Source: Trichomonas vaginalis G3 (lineage: Eukaryota; Parabasalia; Trichomonadida; Trichomonadidae). Taken from it: a stretch of DNA of 64,000 bases. Positions 10,600 through 19,519 of this stretch are shown one piece after another. The position numbers and the translations under genes were made by a program. Location: assembly GCF_026262505.1 (NCBI RefSeq), contig NC_067206.1, positions 11,551,507 through 11,615,506 on the forward strand, given 5' to 3'. Positions within the stretch are counted from its first letter, which is position 1. Each line of letters opens with the position of its first letter. Under the pieces are notes generated by a model. That model searched no databases and was not told where the DNA came from. It was given only the letters and a program-made list of their open reading frames with translations.

Positions 10600-11017
10600 C
10601 AATCTTTTTTGTCATATACCTCAACCCACAAAGACAAAACCTTACATAAAATAGGTAAACTTTGGTTTTCACTTAATAATGTTTATTTTTAATTTTTTGT
10701 TCTTTATATAACTTTTTCTTCTACTAAACTATTTTACAGACTCTACTGAGCTATCCTCACATATATACCTGTGACAATAACACATATATACTCCCTTCAT
10801 ATTCTGATCTCATGACATATTACAGCACAAACTATAATTATACAACATACCTCATAAAGTCTGATTTTACCCCTATCTAAGCGTTCAAAACCTATTTTCC
10901 CCGCGTAATCTGATTCTTCTGGCTCTGCTGATTCGATTTCTGCTGTCAGATCGTGAAAATATGCATCACACAATGAGATAAACACAAAATACACAACTTA
11001 ATATTTTCCTTAAAATT
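10600..11017. repeat. Left unique arm of the foldback
   Basis: A non-tandem sequence that is the reverse complement of 11,242-11,658 apart from a few small differences near the array border. It contains a 65-codon frame (minus, 10,797-10,994) whose middle, with LTAEIESAEPEESDYAGKIG, is higher in G+C than its surroundings and looks like a captured coding fragment. No function is recognised. Confidence 0.85.
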
Positions 11018-11241
11018 TCTCTTCAAGTTCATACTGAAACAACATCTTTTTTTGAAAATACAATTTTTTCAAAAAATGTATGAATTCAAAAGTGCATACT
11101 ATATCTAGTCATTACCCAACATTAATTTTGTATTTTAGTTTTTAAGATATTCATTTTATTATACGTCTTATTCAGAAAATTAAATATATTTGTGAGGGAA
11201 AACGGAGGAAATAATAAATATGTCAAGATCGAGGAATTGAC
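11018..11241. other. Central spacer of the foldback
   Basis: 224 bases of AT-rich DNA between the two arms, not repeated elsewhere in the window. It would be the hairpin loop if the arms paired. I see no frame or RNA motif in it. Confidence 0.7.
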
Positions 11242-11658
11242 AATTTTAAGGAAAATATTAAGTTGTGTATTTTGTGTTTATCTCATTGTGTGATGCATAT
11301 TTTCACGATCTGACAGCAGAAATCGAATCAGCAGAGCCAGAAGAATCAGATTACGCGGGGAAAATAGGTTTTGAACGCTTAGATAGGGGTAAAATCAGAC
11401 TTTATGAGGTATGTTGTATAATTATAGTTTGTGCTGTAATATGTCATGAGATCAGAATATGAAGGGAGTATATATGTGTTATTGTCACAGGTATATATGT
11501 GAGGATAGCTCAGTAGAGTCTGTAAAATAGTTTAGTAGAAGAAAAAGTTATATAAAGAACAAAAAATTAAAAATAAACATTATTAAGTGAAAACCAAAGT
11601 TTACCTATTTTATGTAAGGTTTTGTCTTTGTGGGTTGAGGTATATGACAAAAAGATTG
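11242..11658. repeat. Right unique arm of the foldback
   Basis: Mirror copy of the left unique arm, with the same 65-codon frame on the plus strand (11,265-11,462). A GGTATGT word near the end of the G+C-rich part resembles a trichomonad intron donor (GTAYGT), but I find no matching 3' branch/acceptor motif (ACTAACACACAG), so splicing is not supported. Confidence 0.85.
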
Positions 11659-12820
11659 ATAATGCACTCTTGTCGGTCAAACTTCCGCCGTCTCACAAGT
11701 TATCAATGCGGAACATTGTTCCATTCTGGGAGACATGCAGAGGCAATGTCTCCCAGAATGAGACACTGCGACCGACAGGAGTGCATAATACACTCTTGTC
11801 GGTCAAACTTCCGCGTTCAAGTTATCAATGCGGAACATTGTTCCATTCTGGGAGACATGCAGAGGCAATGTCTCCCAGAATGAGACACTGCGACCGACAG
11901 GAGTGCACAATACACTCTTGTCGGTCAAACTTCCGCGTTCAAGTTATCAATGCGGAACATTGTTCCATTCTGGGAGACATGCAGAGGCAATGTCTCCCAG
12001 AATGAGACACTGCGACCGACAGGAGTGCACAATACACTCTTGTCGGTCAAACTTCGCGTTCAAGTTATCAATGCGGAACATTGTTCCATTCTGGGAGACA
12101 TGCAGAGGCAATGTCTCCCAGAATGAGACACTGCGACCGACAGGAGTGCATAATGCACTCTTGTCGGTCAAACTTCCGCATTCAAGTTATCAATGCGGAA
12201 CATTGTTCCATTCTGGGAGACATGCAGAGGCAATGTCTCCCAGAATGAGACACTGCGACCGACAGGAGTGCACAATACACTCTTGTCGGTCAAACTTCCG
12301 CGTTCAAGTTATCAATGCGGAACATTGTTCCATTCTGGGAGACATGCAGAGGCAATGTCTCCCAGAATGAGACACTGCGACCGACAGGAGTGCACAATAC
12401 ACTCTTGTCGGTCAAACTTCCGCGTTCAAGTTATCAATGCGGAACATTGTTCCATTCTGGGAGACATGCAGAGGCAATGTCTCCCAGAATGAGACACTGC
12501 GACCGACAGGAGTGCACAATACACTCTTGTCGGTCAAACTTCCGCGTTCAAGTTATCAATGCGGAACATTGTTCCATTCTGGGAGACATGCAGAGGCAAT
12601 GTCTCCCAGAATGAGACACTGCGACCGACAAGAGTGCACAATACACTCTTGTCGGTCAAACTTCCGCGTTCAAGTTATCAATGCGGAACATTGTTCCATT
12701 CTGGGAGACATGCAGAGGCAATGTCTCCCAGAATGAGACACTGCGACCGACAGGAGTGCACAATACACTCTTGTCGGTCAAACTTCCGCGTTCAAGTTAT
12801 AATGCGGAACAGTGTCTCAT
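11659..12820. repeat. Right array of 122 bp tandem repeats (about 9.5 copies, inverted)
   Basis: Same monomer as the left array in reverse orientation. The hairpin centre differs by position: most right-array units read GTATTGTGC where outer left units read GCATTATGC, while units next to the centre in both arms share GTATTATGC. Each array has therefore been homogenised partly on its own. The array ends inside a monomer at about 12,820. Confidence 0.92.
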
Positions 12821-13045
12821 TCGAGGAGCCCTCGAAAAGAACCTCACATCGACTCTCTCTTTCCGGCATCTTTACCGCATAGAAAACTGCTCGTTCGCAA
12901 CTTTGTGTGCAATCTAAGAGATGATTGCGGTAAAGATGCCGGGAAGATTGATGCTGCAGCCCCAGGCCGCACTCAGATTTCATCCCGCTACACAATTGTT
13001 CATCCAACAACTGTCATAGAGGTTGAAATTTTCGACCAGAAGTGA
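12812..13045 (+). pseudogene. Unrecognised G+C-rich reading-frame tail
   Basis: An open frame of 77 codons in a stretch with higher G+C than its flanks. Its last part (RDDCGKDAGKIDAAAPGRTQ and following, to FDQK before TGA) looks like real coding sequence, while the first part runs out of the repeat array. It ends 13 bases from the stop of a frame on the other strand. Probably the 3' remnant of a gene interrupted by the foldback; the product is not recognised. Confidence 0.3.
12820..12942. other. Two hairpins at the right edge of the foldback
   Basis: TTCGAGG/CCTCGAA (12,820-12,836) is a perfect 7 bp stem with a 3-base loop. A further inverted repeat pairs CCGGCATCTTTACCGCA (12,863-12,879) with its exact complement at 12,926-12,942, leaving a 46-base loop. 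Neither is part of the 122 bp monomer. They could be an RNA gene, a terminator or a recombination site; the sequence does not decide. Confidence 0.5.
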
Positions 13046-13057
13046 AACATATCATTT

Positions 13058-13201
13058 TTAAGACTGCGGCGCGCAAGCAAGTTTGAACCTTTCAAGGGTG
13101 ATCAGTCCTTTACTCATTTCAAGACCTCTTGTTGCCTGATAAAACGATACTTCCTTCCTTGTGGGCCATTGAAAACCGCCCAAACCGTCACAACTTGCTT
13201 C
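13058..13201 (-). pseudogene. Unrecognised gene remnant, convergent with the preceding one
   Basis: A 47-codon stretch on the minus strand bounded upstream by a stop. It is G+C-rich and protein-like (CDGLGGFQWPTRKEVSFYQ, then RGLEMSKGLITLERFKLACA). It has no start codon near its upstream end, so it is a 3' fragment. Origin unknown. Confidence 0.3.
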
Positions 13202-14725
13202 CTAAATTTTATTTGCGGAGTAATTATCATGCATATTTTATCGGATAATAATATCAAAGCTAAATTTCATATTATTTTTTAAAGATATGCATTTTCTGTC
13301 TAAATTTATTTTTTCTGTTTCCAATTCACGGAATAATATTCTTACAAGCATATACATAGCTAATATATATCATTTTAATAATAATAAAACCAAAATGATG
13401 TATTCTTCATATAGTTATTTAAAATTCGTTAACTAGAATTGTATTCAGAACGAGGCAAAGTTAGGAGATACATAAAAACCAATAACTTGATAAGTGATAC
13501 CTTTTTTCCTGATATATCTATATGTGTTAATGTCAAACACGATTTGGAAAAATTAATTCTTTAAATCGGCTTAAGAATAAGACCAACATCAAAAGCATGG
13601 CTAATAAATTAATAAATCAATGTTTAATTACCGATTCATGCATTTTTTTCAAAATTTCAAATTTCAAATTTTTGTTTCTCCAAAATATTAATTGTTTCCA
13701 CTAGATTAACAAATAAACAATAAATTGGATTAATGTAATGCCCAATCATTCATTTTAAATTTTAGATTTAAAACAATATTTTTCTCCATATTATTATAAC
13801 ATGAATCGCTATGATATAAGAAATATATTTTCAATATTGAAATTGAAAAATTCTAAAATTTTTGAAATTCAATTTGAGTGTGATGATCGATAACATATAT
13901 TTTTTAATTAAAATCTTGTGTTGCTATCATATAAATATACTATTTCTAAATTAAAAATAAAAAAAAGTACTATTTAATGATGAAATTGCAAATAATATCA
14001 ATATATATATATTCATGCTGATATATTTTGGGAACAGATTGGCAATCACATAAATAGGATTGTTTTAGTTTGTCATGGATATAAAACAAATTTTCGAGCT
14101 AATTGAGCGAATTTAAATCACAAACACTTATATTTTCTATTACAAGGTATATTTGTAATATACAACCAGTAAATAGCTTTCTCTAACTTTTACCAGCTTA
14201 GATGATAGCAAATTAGATACGAATTTCATGACCCCTCACCAAATTCCACTAAAACATATACAAATAAAAGTACTAAGTGGGTATCATCTAACCCTAGAAT
14301 TATAGCTCCTCGGACTCATCCTAGATGGTAGTTCTGGAAAAACACCTGGTTTTTGGAGTTGCAAAAGTTAAAAATTGAGGGTAGTTATCAAAAGCGTAAA
14401 TTTGTGGATTCAAGGACTTTTAAGGCGAGTGCTTTCTTTTGAACTTCAGATATGGCCAATTAATCTCAAAATTAAAGATAAATTTTGGAAAAAAATCAAG
14501 CAATTCCGATTCTTCCATATGCAGAATTGATTGTTGAAGTTAAGAGATGCACTCCGATACTTAACTTAAGTGATTAAAAATTTGAGAGTAATGCAAAATC
14601 TTTCATCAATGTCCGATTTCTCACTTTTTAAAAAGTTTATAATGTAAACTTAACAATTTTTTCAGAAAAAAAATTATAAGTAGCCGGATAAATATTGCTA
14701 AATCTCCGGACATTTAGATAAATAT
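13202..14725. other. AT-rich intergenic region, no gene seen
   Basis: About 1.5 kb of AT-rich DNA with no credible frame. The word at 14,361-14,384 is the inverted copy of the one at 7480-7503. No RNA gene is visible. Confidence 0.5.
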
Positions 14726-15343
14726 ATGACAAACGAACTAGTACCTGATTATGTTAACTATCTCAGGGAAGATGATAAGCAAGAATTCATCGAATTAAGG
14801 AAGATGTTCACATCAGAGGACTACAATTTCTTCGAGCAAAATCAATTTTGTGAAATCATGGATATCATCAAAGATTATTCTGTGCGGAATAATGATGATG
14901 ACCCTAGACGATGTCTAGTATGTGGTTTGTGTTGGACAAATACCGGTTTAGGTGTTAACTCATCACATCTAACGTACTTAACAGGTCAGCCTAAATCCAC
15001 AATAAACAATGAGCTTAATAATTTAAATTACCAGCCATCAATATTTTCGAATGAAGTCATTATAAAGATCCCAATTCTTCAAGGTAACTTTAGAGAATTA
15101 AGACTTTGGTCGTTCAGGAAAAACCCTACCACAATTGTAAACAATATTAATAACTATAGACTCTCCAGATCAGAAACGCCAAAGCCACATACTAAAATGT
15201 CTATTTTGTTTGAGTCAACATTTAGTTACGAGCAGTTCAATATATACGAGTTCCAAAGCATCCCGTCAGATAATGCAACAACTGATAGTTTTTATAACGA
15301 TATTTTTGTGCTCCCAATGACTAGCTGGGAGAAAGGCAATTGA
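14726..15343 (+). CDS. Initiator-binding-domain (IBD)-like protein
   Basis: A 205-residue protein. The segment at about 60-102 (RRCLVCGLCW, then GLGVNSSHLTYLTGQPKSTI, then NNELNNLNY) has the pattern of the IBD winged-helix fold of trichomonad IBP39, the factor that binds the Inr core promoter element: a hydrophobic strand with conserved Cys-Trp, then a helix-turn-helix with Lys-Ser-(Ser/Thr)-Ile-Asn in the recognition helix. An acidic helical part (1-55) precedes it. The C-terminal 80 residues are not like the IBP39 C-domain that binds RNA polymerase II. Trichomonads hold large families of such IBD-like proteins, so this is probably a transcription regulator, not IBP39 itself. No perfect Inr precedes the ATG. 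Confidence 0.6.
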   Translation: MTNELVPDYVNYLREDDKQEFIELRKMFTSEDYNFFEQNQFCEIMDIIKDYSVRNNDDDPRRCLVCGLCWTNTGLGVNSSHLTYLTGQPKSTINNELNNLNYQPSIFSNEVIIKIPILQGNFRELRLWSFRKNPTTIVNNINNYRLSRSETPKPHTKMSILFESTFSYEQFNIYEFQSIPSDNATTDSFYNDIFVLPMTSWEKGN

Positions 15344-16007
15344 TTTGAATGCACGTGACATTCATTTTTTGCTGTTTTGTTTGTATGTTTTTTGTTTAAA
15401 AAAAAATTAATTTTTCGTTAAATTTATTTTTTTAAAAAAAAGACTACATATGTATGTATGTCTGAGTATTTCATGATCTAACAACAAACACTTGGTGAAT
15501 AGTACAACGTACTAAGAATAATTGTTAATTTGAGAATTAGCATAGGATCTGATATCAATTGATTCTGTTGCACTTGATGAGTTATCAACCCACAGTGATA
15601 GAATGCTTATGTTCCTATTGATGTTATTTATAAATAGGAAATATTCTTAATTGGTTGAATGCATGCAAACTAACACTTATGTAGAACATGTAGGAATAGT
15701 AATTTATGGTATATAAGGCTGAATATAGCATTTTGATGTTCTTTCTCATATTTGTAAATGAAATAATATATTAACTCTTTTTCAGGCAGAACGGGTATGA
15801 CTAAATAGAATACAGTTCCATTGTAATGAAATAATTATCACATTTATATTAAAAATGAAAAAAATGCAACAGAAAGTTCGAAATATTAATTGCAATAAGC
15901 TAAAACTTAAGGAAAAGTAGGTGTTGGTCGTATGTAAATAGATATTAATTATTGAAAAGCACAATGTTATAAAAGATATTAAACATTTATTCGCGCGATA
16001 GAGGAAT
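15344..16007. other. Intergenic region, no gene seen
   Basis: AT-rich DNA between the convergent IBD-like gene and the minus-strand gene ending at 16,008. It includes runs of A and T and a short TATG repeat near 15,447. No credible frame or RNA gene. Confidence 0.5.
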
Positions 16008-16337
16008 TTAGCTGAGAAGCTGTAATTTCATACGTTCTTCGATTATTGCTGCAAGTTCTCTCACTTTTGCGTCATGCTCTTCTAAATAGCGTCTTAAGAG
16101 GTCGTCAATCTTTTTAGGCTTTTCTTTCATTAGATTTTCAAAGTCCTCCTGATCTTCTTCATTCCATTGAATTATTTCTGGTTCAACATAATCTATTTCC
16201 ATGCAATCTTCTTTTTTCGGTTCTAAAGTTCTTTCCATAAGTGTTTTATGCTCTTTTGTAGGGCTTGATGATGTTTCTGATAATGCATCATCTCCAATAG
16301 ATTTCCTTGATGAACTTGAGCGTCTGGCGTGTTTCAT
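16008..16337 (-). CDS. Small acidic coiled-coil protein, hypothetical
   Basis: A 109-residue protein with a Ser/Arg-rich basic start (RRSSSSRKS), an acidic middle (EEDQEDFENLMKEK) and a helical, probably coiled-coil end (RELAAIIEERMKLQLL). I recognise no family. A good initiator TCATTTT lies about 30 bases upstream on the same strand, and base composition matches the host genes. It is the last host gene before the Maverick left end, about 500 bases away. Confidence 0.6.
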   Translation of the reverse strand: MKHARRSSSSRKSIGDDALSETSSSPTKEHKTLMERTLEPKKEDCMEIDYVEPEIIQWNEEDQEDFENLMKEKPKKIDDLLRRYLEEHDAKVRELAAIIEERMKLQLLS

Positions 16338-16367
16338 TTTTTTTGGTAAAAAAAGGGAGAGAAAATT

Positions 16368-16374
16368 AAAATGA
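16368..16374 (-). promoter_or_regulatory. Initiator element (Inr)
   Basis: TCATTTT on the minus strand, matching the trichomonad initiator, 31 bases upstream of the ATG of the acidic coiled-coil gene. Confidence 0.5.
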
Positions 16375-16843
16375 TTGGGTTGTTACATATTAAGTTCTGT
16401 CAAAATGTAAGCTATTGAATTTTTTGAGAGGGAAATAATCGTCGAGGAAGTAAAAAGTGATGCTTTAGGAAATATTATTAGAAGTATGATAATAAATATA
16501 TTTGGAAAAAATATGTTTTTTTCAAAAATTGAAATGTTCATAGAATATTTTGAAATATGTAGGGAATTGAATTCGGTAATATATGATAAACAGGATTTTT
16601 AAATTTCAAGGAAAAATAGCTTTTGTGAATACTTTTGAGAACTCTTCTCAAAGATCATGATTCAAATATATTAAAGAGCCAAAATATTAGAGATGAGTTC
16701 ATAATCAAAATTTTACATTTTAATTATTTAGAAAAACGTATTAACCTCAATAAAAAATATCTCAAAGATTAATAGTTAATTTAGGGTTTCCTAGCTATCT
16801 AGAGGGAATTGTTCCTTATGATGAAAAAAAAAAAAAAAAAAAA
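16375..16843. other. Intergenic region ending in an A20 run at the element border
   Basis: AT-rich DNA without a gene. It ends in 20 consecutive A residues (16,824-16,843), right where the Maverick left end begins. The run may be part of the target site or an assembly-sensitive homopolymer. Confidence 0.5.
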
Positions 16844-16850
16844 GGTAGTG

Positions 16851-16881
16851 GGGCTTCCAGGCACTTCGTGCCCTCTAGCCC
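16851..16881. repeat. Hairpin at the left end of the element
   Basis: GGGCT...AGCCC encloses GGCAC-TTC-GTGCC, a two-part stem within the first 40 bases of the element. The G+C-rich hairpin stands out from the AT-rich surroundings and is probably part of the terminal inverted repeat, where the protein-primed polymerase would start. Confidence 0.5.
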
Positions 16882-17102
16882 TGAAGATGTTTAGTATAAA
16901 TGAAGTTTTTATTCGGAAAATTGTTAGTCTTCTGGTGTGAATTCGGAGGACTCTTCTTCTTCCTCCATTGCTTCTGGGAAGAAGCCTTCTTCTGGGTCGA
17001 AAACATTATATAATGTGTCGCTTTTCACAAATTATATATGTTTTCATGTTTTGTCACTTTTCTGTCACTTTTCGGGTAAAAACATTTTTATTATTTATAT
17101 AA

Positions 17103-17853
17103 ATGAATTTTACAAAACCACCGTTACCGTTCTTTGGAAATAAGAGTAGATGTAAAGATATTATATGAGAGAACTTAAGAAACTACCGAATGGTCTAACA
17201 TTTGTAGATTTGTTCGGTGGAAGTTTCTATATATCCCATTTGTGCCATATAATATTCCAGACTCAAAGATTATATGCAATGACTTCGACAACTATATGGA
17301 CCGTCTCAAACATATACCAGACACAAACAAAATATTGAGTGAGTTAAAAGAAAAGATACCTATAGGTAAGATGGAAAGTATACCATTAGATAAGAAAATA
17401 TTTGTGAGAGAGGTTTTGAAAAAGCAGAATATATAGACTGGAATGTATATCTGCTAGACTATTATATAGTGGTCTATAAGAGTTCATGACATTGAAACAC
17501 TTATGTCAAAAGTTTTATATCTTAACTATACAAATGTTTTCAAAGAGGACATAGAAAAATATATTGAGGGTATAGAGTTTGTGAGATGTCATTGGACAGA
17601 TTTGTATGAAAAATATAAAGACAAGGAAAATGTTTTCTTTATAGTGGACCGCCGTTCTATAACACATGGATTTTCAATACCAAGTAGACTGGACTTTGAG
17701 AGACTCTTTAGAAACTTTAGACGTTTTACATAACCATCCATGCTTTTACTTTACATCCGATAAAAGTGGTTGGAAACCGTTATGAGATGGTTAGAGGACA
17801 TACATGACTATGAGTTTATATATGACAAGATAGAATATGAGAGAGGTCTATAA
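17103..17853 (+). pseudogene. D12-class DNA adenine methyltransferase remnant
   Basis: Segments here carry the order of a Dam-like N6-adenine methyltransferase: an N-terminal KPPLPFFGNKSR, then the S-adenosylmethionine-binding FVDLFGGSF, then NVFFIVD, where the family has its catalytic DPPY region. Such enzymes methylate adenine in DNA. In an element it could mark its own DNA or serve virion biology; in trichomonads N6-methyladenine is the main DNA modification. Broken, with a few breaks. First gene inside the left end. Confidence 0.7.
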
Positions 17854-17896
17854 ACTGGAGAAAGTGTCATAACAAAGAAATTTTATTAGTAAGTAA

Positions 17897-18043
17897 ATGT
17901 GGTTTGAAATAGGACTACTTGTTTTAGGTTTTTTCCATTGTGTCATTTATTTATTTGACGTGGCAGAAAAGTACAGAGAATATGAAGATGAACAATGCCT
18001 GCAAATGTTCAGTATATGTACTCGTAAAGATATTTTTATCTAA
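17897..18043 (+). CDS. Small membrane protein, 48 aa (element gene)
   Basis: A short complete frame. Residues 4-21 are strongly hydrophobic (GLLVLGFFHCVIYLF), followed by an acidic-basic tail (AEKYREYEDEQ). It looks like a single-pass membrane peptide. It begins 43 bases after the methyltransferase remnant and ends 6 bases before the next start, as expected in a compact viral-type gene string. Function unknown. Confidence 0.5.
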   Translation: MWFEIGLLVLGFFHCVIYLFDVAEKYREYEDEQCLQMFSICTRKDIFI

Positions 18044-18049
18044 TATTAA

Positions 18050-18423
18050 ATGGACGCACAGAACTTAGCGAATGCACAGCAACCTGGACAACCAAACCCA
18101 GAGAATATTCCAAATGAAGTTAGAATACAAACTGCAATGGCAAACTATGGTCAAGTGCCAACAGATGTACAAATGCAAACTGCCATGTCAAATGACGCTG
18201 CGTTAGGTTTGCCACCATGGTATGCAAATATGAGATGGAAAGAGTTTTATACAAACCTGAAGTGGAATATAAACAACTTTATGCAGATGACGCGAACACA
18301 GGTTGACCAGAATATGTTTTCTACCAGAGGAGAAACAGAATGTATGAGCTCCAGTTAAAGAATGCTATGGAACTCAACAGGAAACGTAAGAGACTAGGCG
18401 GAACATTAGATTTTTACATATAG
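18050..18423 (+). pseudogene. Hypothetical element protein, Gln/Asn-rich
   Basis: The open part begins MDAQNLANAQQPGQPNP and has two near-repeats of (V)QTAM(A/S)N, then a Trp-rich stretch (LPPWYANMRWKEF). I recognise no family. It sits between the small membrane protein and a possible minor virion protein. Broken. Confidence 0.45.
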
Positions 18424-18427
18424 TAAA

Positions 18428-18668
18428 ATGGGTTTCTTCAGTAAGATAGGAAACTTCTTTCGAAATGTTGGAAGAGTATATGGAAGGAATAAAAACCGTA
18501 GGAAGAGGAATTTGGAACGGAGTCAAAAATATTGGTAAAAGAGTAGGTCAGTTTGTTGGTATTATACCTAAAGACCCTGAACCAGAAGAGCAAGCTCCTG
18601 TTATAACAACGCCTGAACCTGCACCACAGTCTAGTTGGCAACCAAATCCAACACCTCAACCGTATTAA
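18428..18668 (+). pseudogene. Possible minor virion protein (amphipathic helix, Pro-rich tail)
   Basis: The start reads MGFFSKIGNFFRNVGRVYG and later VGRGIWNGVKNIGKRVGQFV, glycine-spaced amphipathic helices followed by a Pro/Gln tail. A similar plan is seen in the gene at 22,208. Membrane-active minor capsid proteins of adenovirus type have such helices; that role is inference. Broken. Confidence 0.4.
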
Positions 18669-18705
18669 AAATTATATTTACCGTTCGATAGTAGTTGTAT
18701 ATGAA

Positions 18706-19501
18706 CTAAGTTCTAAGTAAAACGCATGGTATAATGGAATTATTCTTTTTCTTCCATCTGTAGTAAACCATACTTGAAAGTCTGAAATACTTCACTTGGT
18801 GGTTCGTATAACTTTGTAGGTTTTTAAAAGTCATTTGCCAAGCATAAGAAAGAGTTTTGGGCGCCAGAAAATGAAGCATGAACAATAATAGCAGTGGTCG
18901 AAAACATTTTAAATAAATATGGTTCATTCTCTTGCATATCGACTGTAAATATTTGCTAAAGGAAGTTCGACTTGATTTAACATTCTTTGCAAATAATACC
19001 ATGACATTGCAGTGAATTCTGTATATATTTGTTTCGTCTTTATTTGCATTGTTTTCGTAGATTGAAATGACACTTGTGAATTTTGTTTGTCATATACAAT
19101 TCTCACATAAAGTGTGCTCTCGGTATTTGCATATTCATCAGCATATTTGCATAACATGAATTATTTTATCTTCTATATTTTTTAACGCAGTCTGTAGAGA
19201 AGATGAAAGGTCAACTTGTATTAGCTCAATTTCTTCCCAATTTTTCGTTTCCCTTAGTATATAATCTATATGAAACCTTACAATAATGGAAAACTTTTAT
19301 CTTCTACAGACACAAACTTCATTCTACGAAAGCAATAGCTTTTGTGACAGATGGGTCTCTTAGCCATCTTAATGGGTTAGTCAAAACGATAGCCTTCATG
19401 CTTTACGGTCTCTGTCTCAAACTTTTGACCGACATTAGTAAAAGTTCATCTAATGGTTTAGTTGTAGCAACTCTTGAATTTTCTTTTTCTATTGGAAGCA
19501 T
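18706..19501 (-). pseudogene. Hypothetical element gene, minus strand
   Basis: Several open segments on the minus strand between two plus-strand genes. The start at 19,501 reads MLPIEKENSRVATTKPLDEL, and a later segment contains LYVRIVYDKQNSQVSFQSTK. It diverges from the fibre-like gene, whose ATG is 18 bases away. No family recognised. Broken. Confidence 0.4.
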
Positions 19502-19519
19502 ATTTTATCTAGAATAAAA

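Larger units (their letters stand above)
8792..12820. repeat. Large foldback (inverted-repeat) structure with tandem-array arms
   Basis: Two arms are mirror images about position 11,129.5. Going inward each arm has a 122 bp tandem array, then about 415 bp of unique DNA, then a shared spacer of 224 bp. For example, a 65-codon frame occupies 10,797-10,994 on the minus strand and 11,265-11,462 on the plus strand with identical translation. The arrays differ in length (about 15 versus 9.5 monomers). The organisation resembles foldback transposons, whose long terminal inverted repeats contain tandem subrepeats, but I see no transposase and no clear target-site duplication. Confidence 0.85.

Noticed and set aside
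11400-11460. Spliceosomal intron in the foldback arm
   Set aside because: A GTATGT donor-like word is present but the strict trichomonad branch/acceptor motif is absent downstream.
8792-12820. CRISPR-like array
   Set aside because: Repeats are 122 bp, directly abutting and without unique spacers, in a eukaryotic setting.
8727-12917. Many overlapping 99-180 residue frames containing VPFWETCRGNVSQ
   Set aside because: They arise from a 122 bp tandem repeat, which shifts frame at each unit; the proteins start and stop by array phase. There is no conserved single frame, so they are not genes.
12792-13010. 72-residue minus-strand frame
   Set aside because: It is antisense to a more protein-like plus-strand tail and begins in the repeat array.
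12860-13060. tRNA or 5S rRNA gene in the G+C-rich island
   Set aside because: The hairpins present do not form a cloverleaf and no A-box/B-box or 5S motif is visible.
16824-16843. Poly(A) tail of a retroposed sequence
   Set aside because: No LINE/SINE or processed gene precedes the A-run; it borders the Maverick left end directly.
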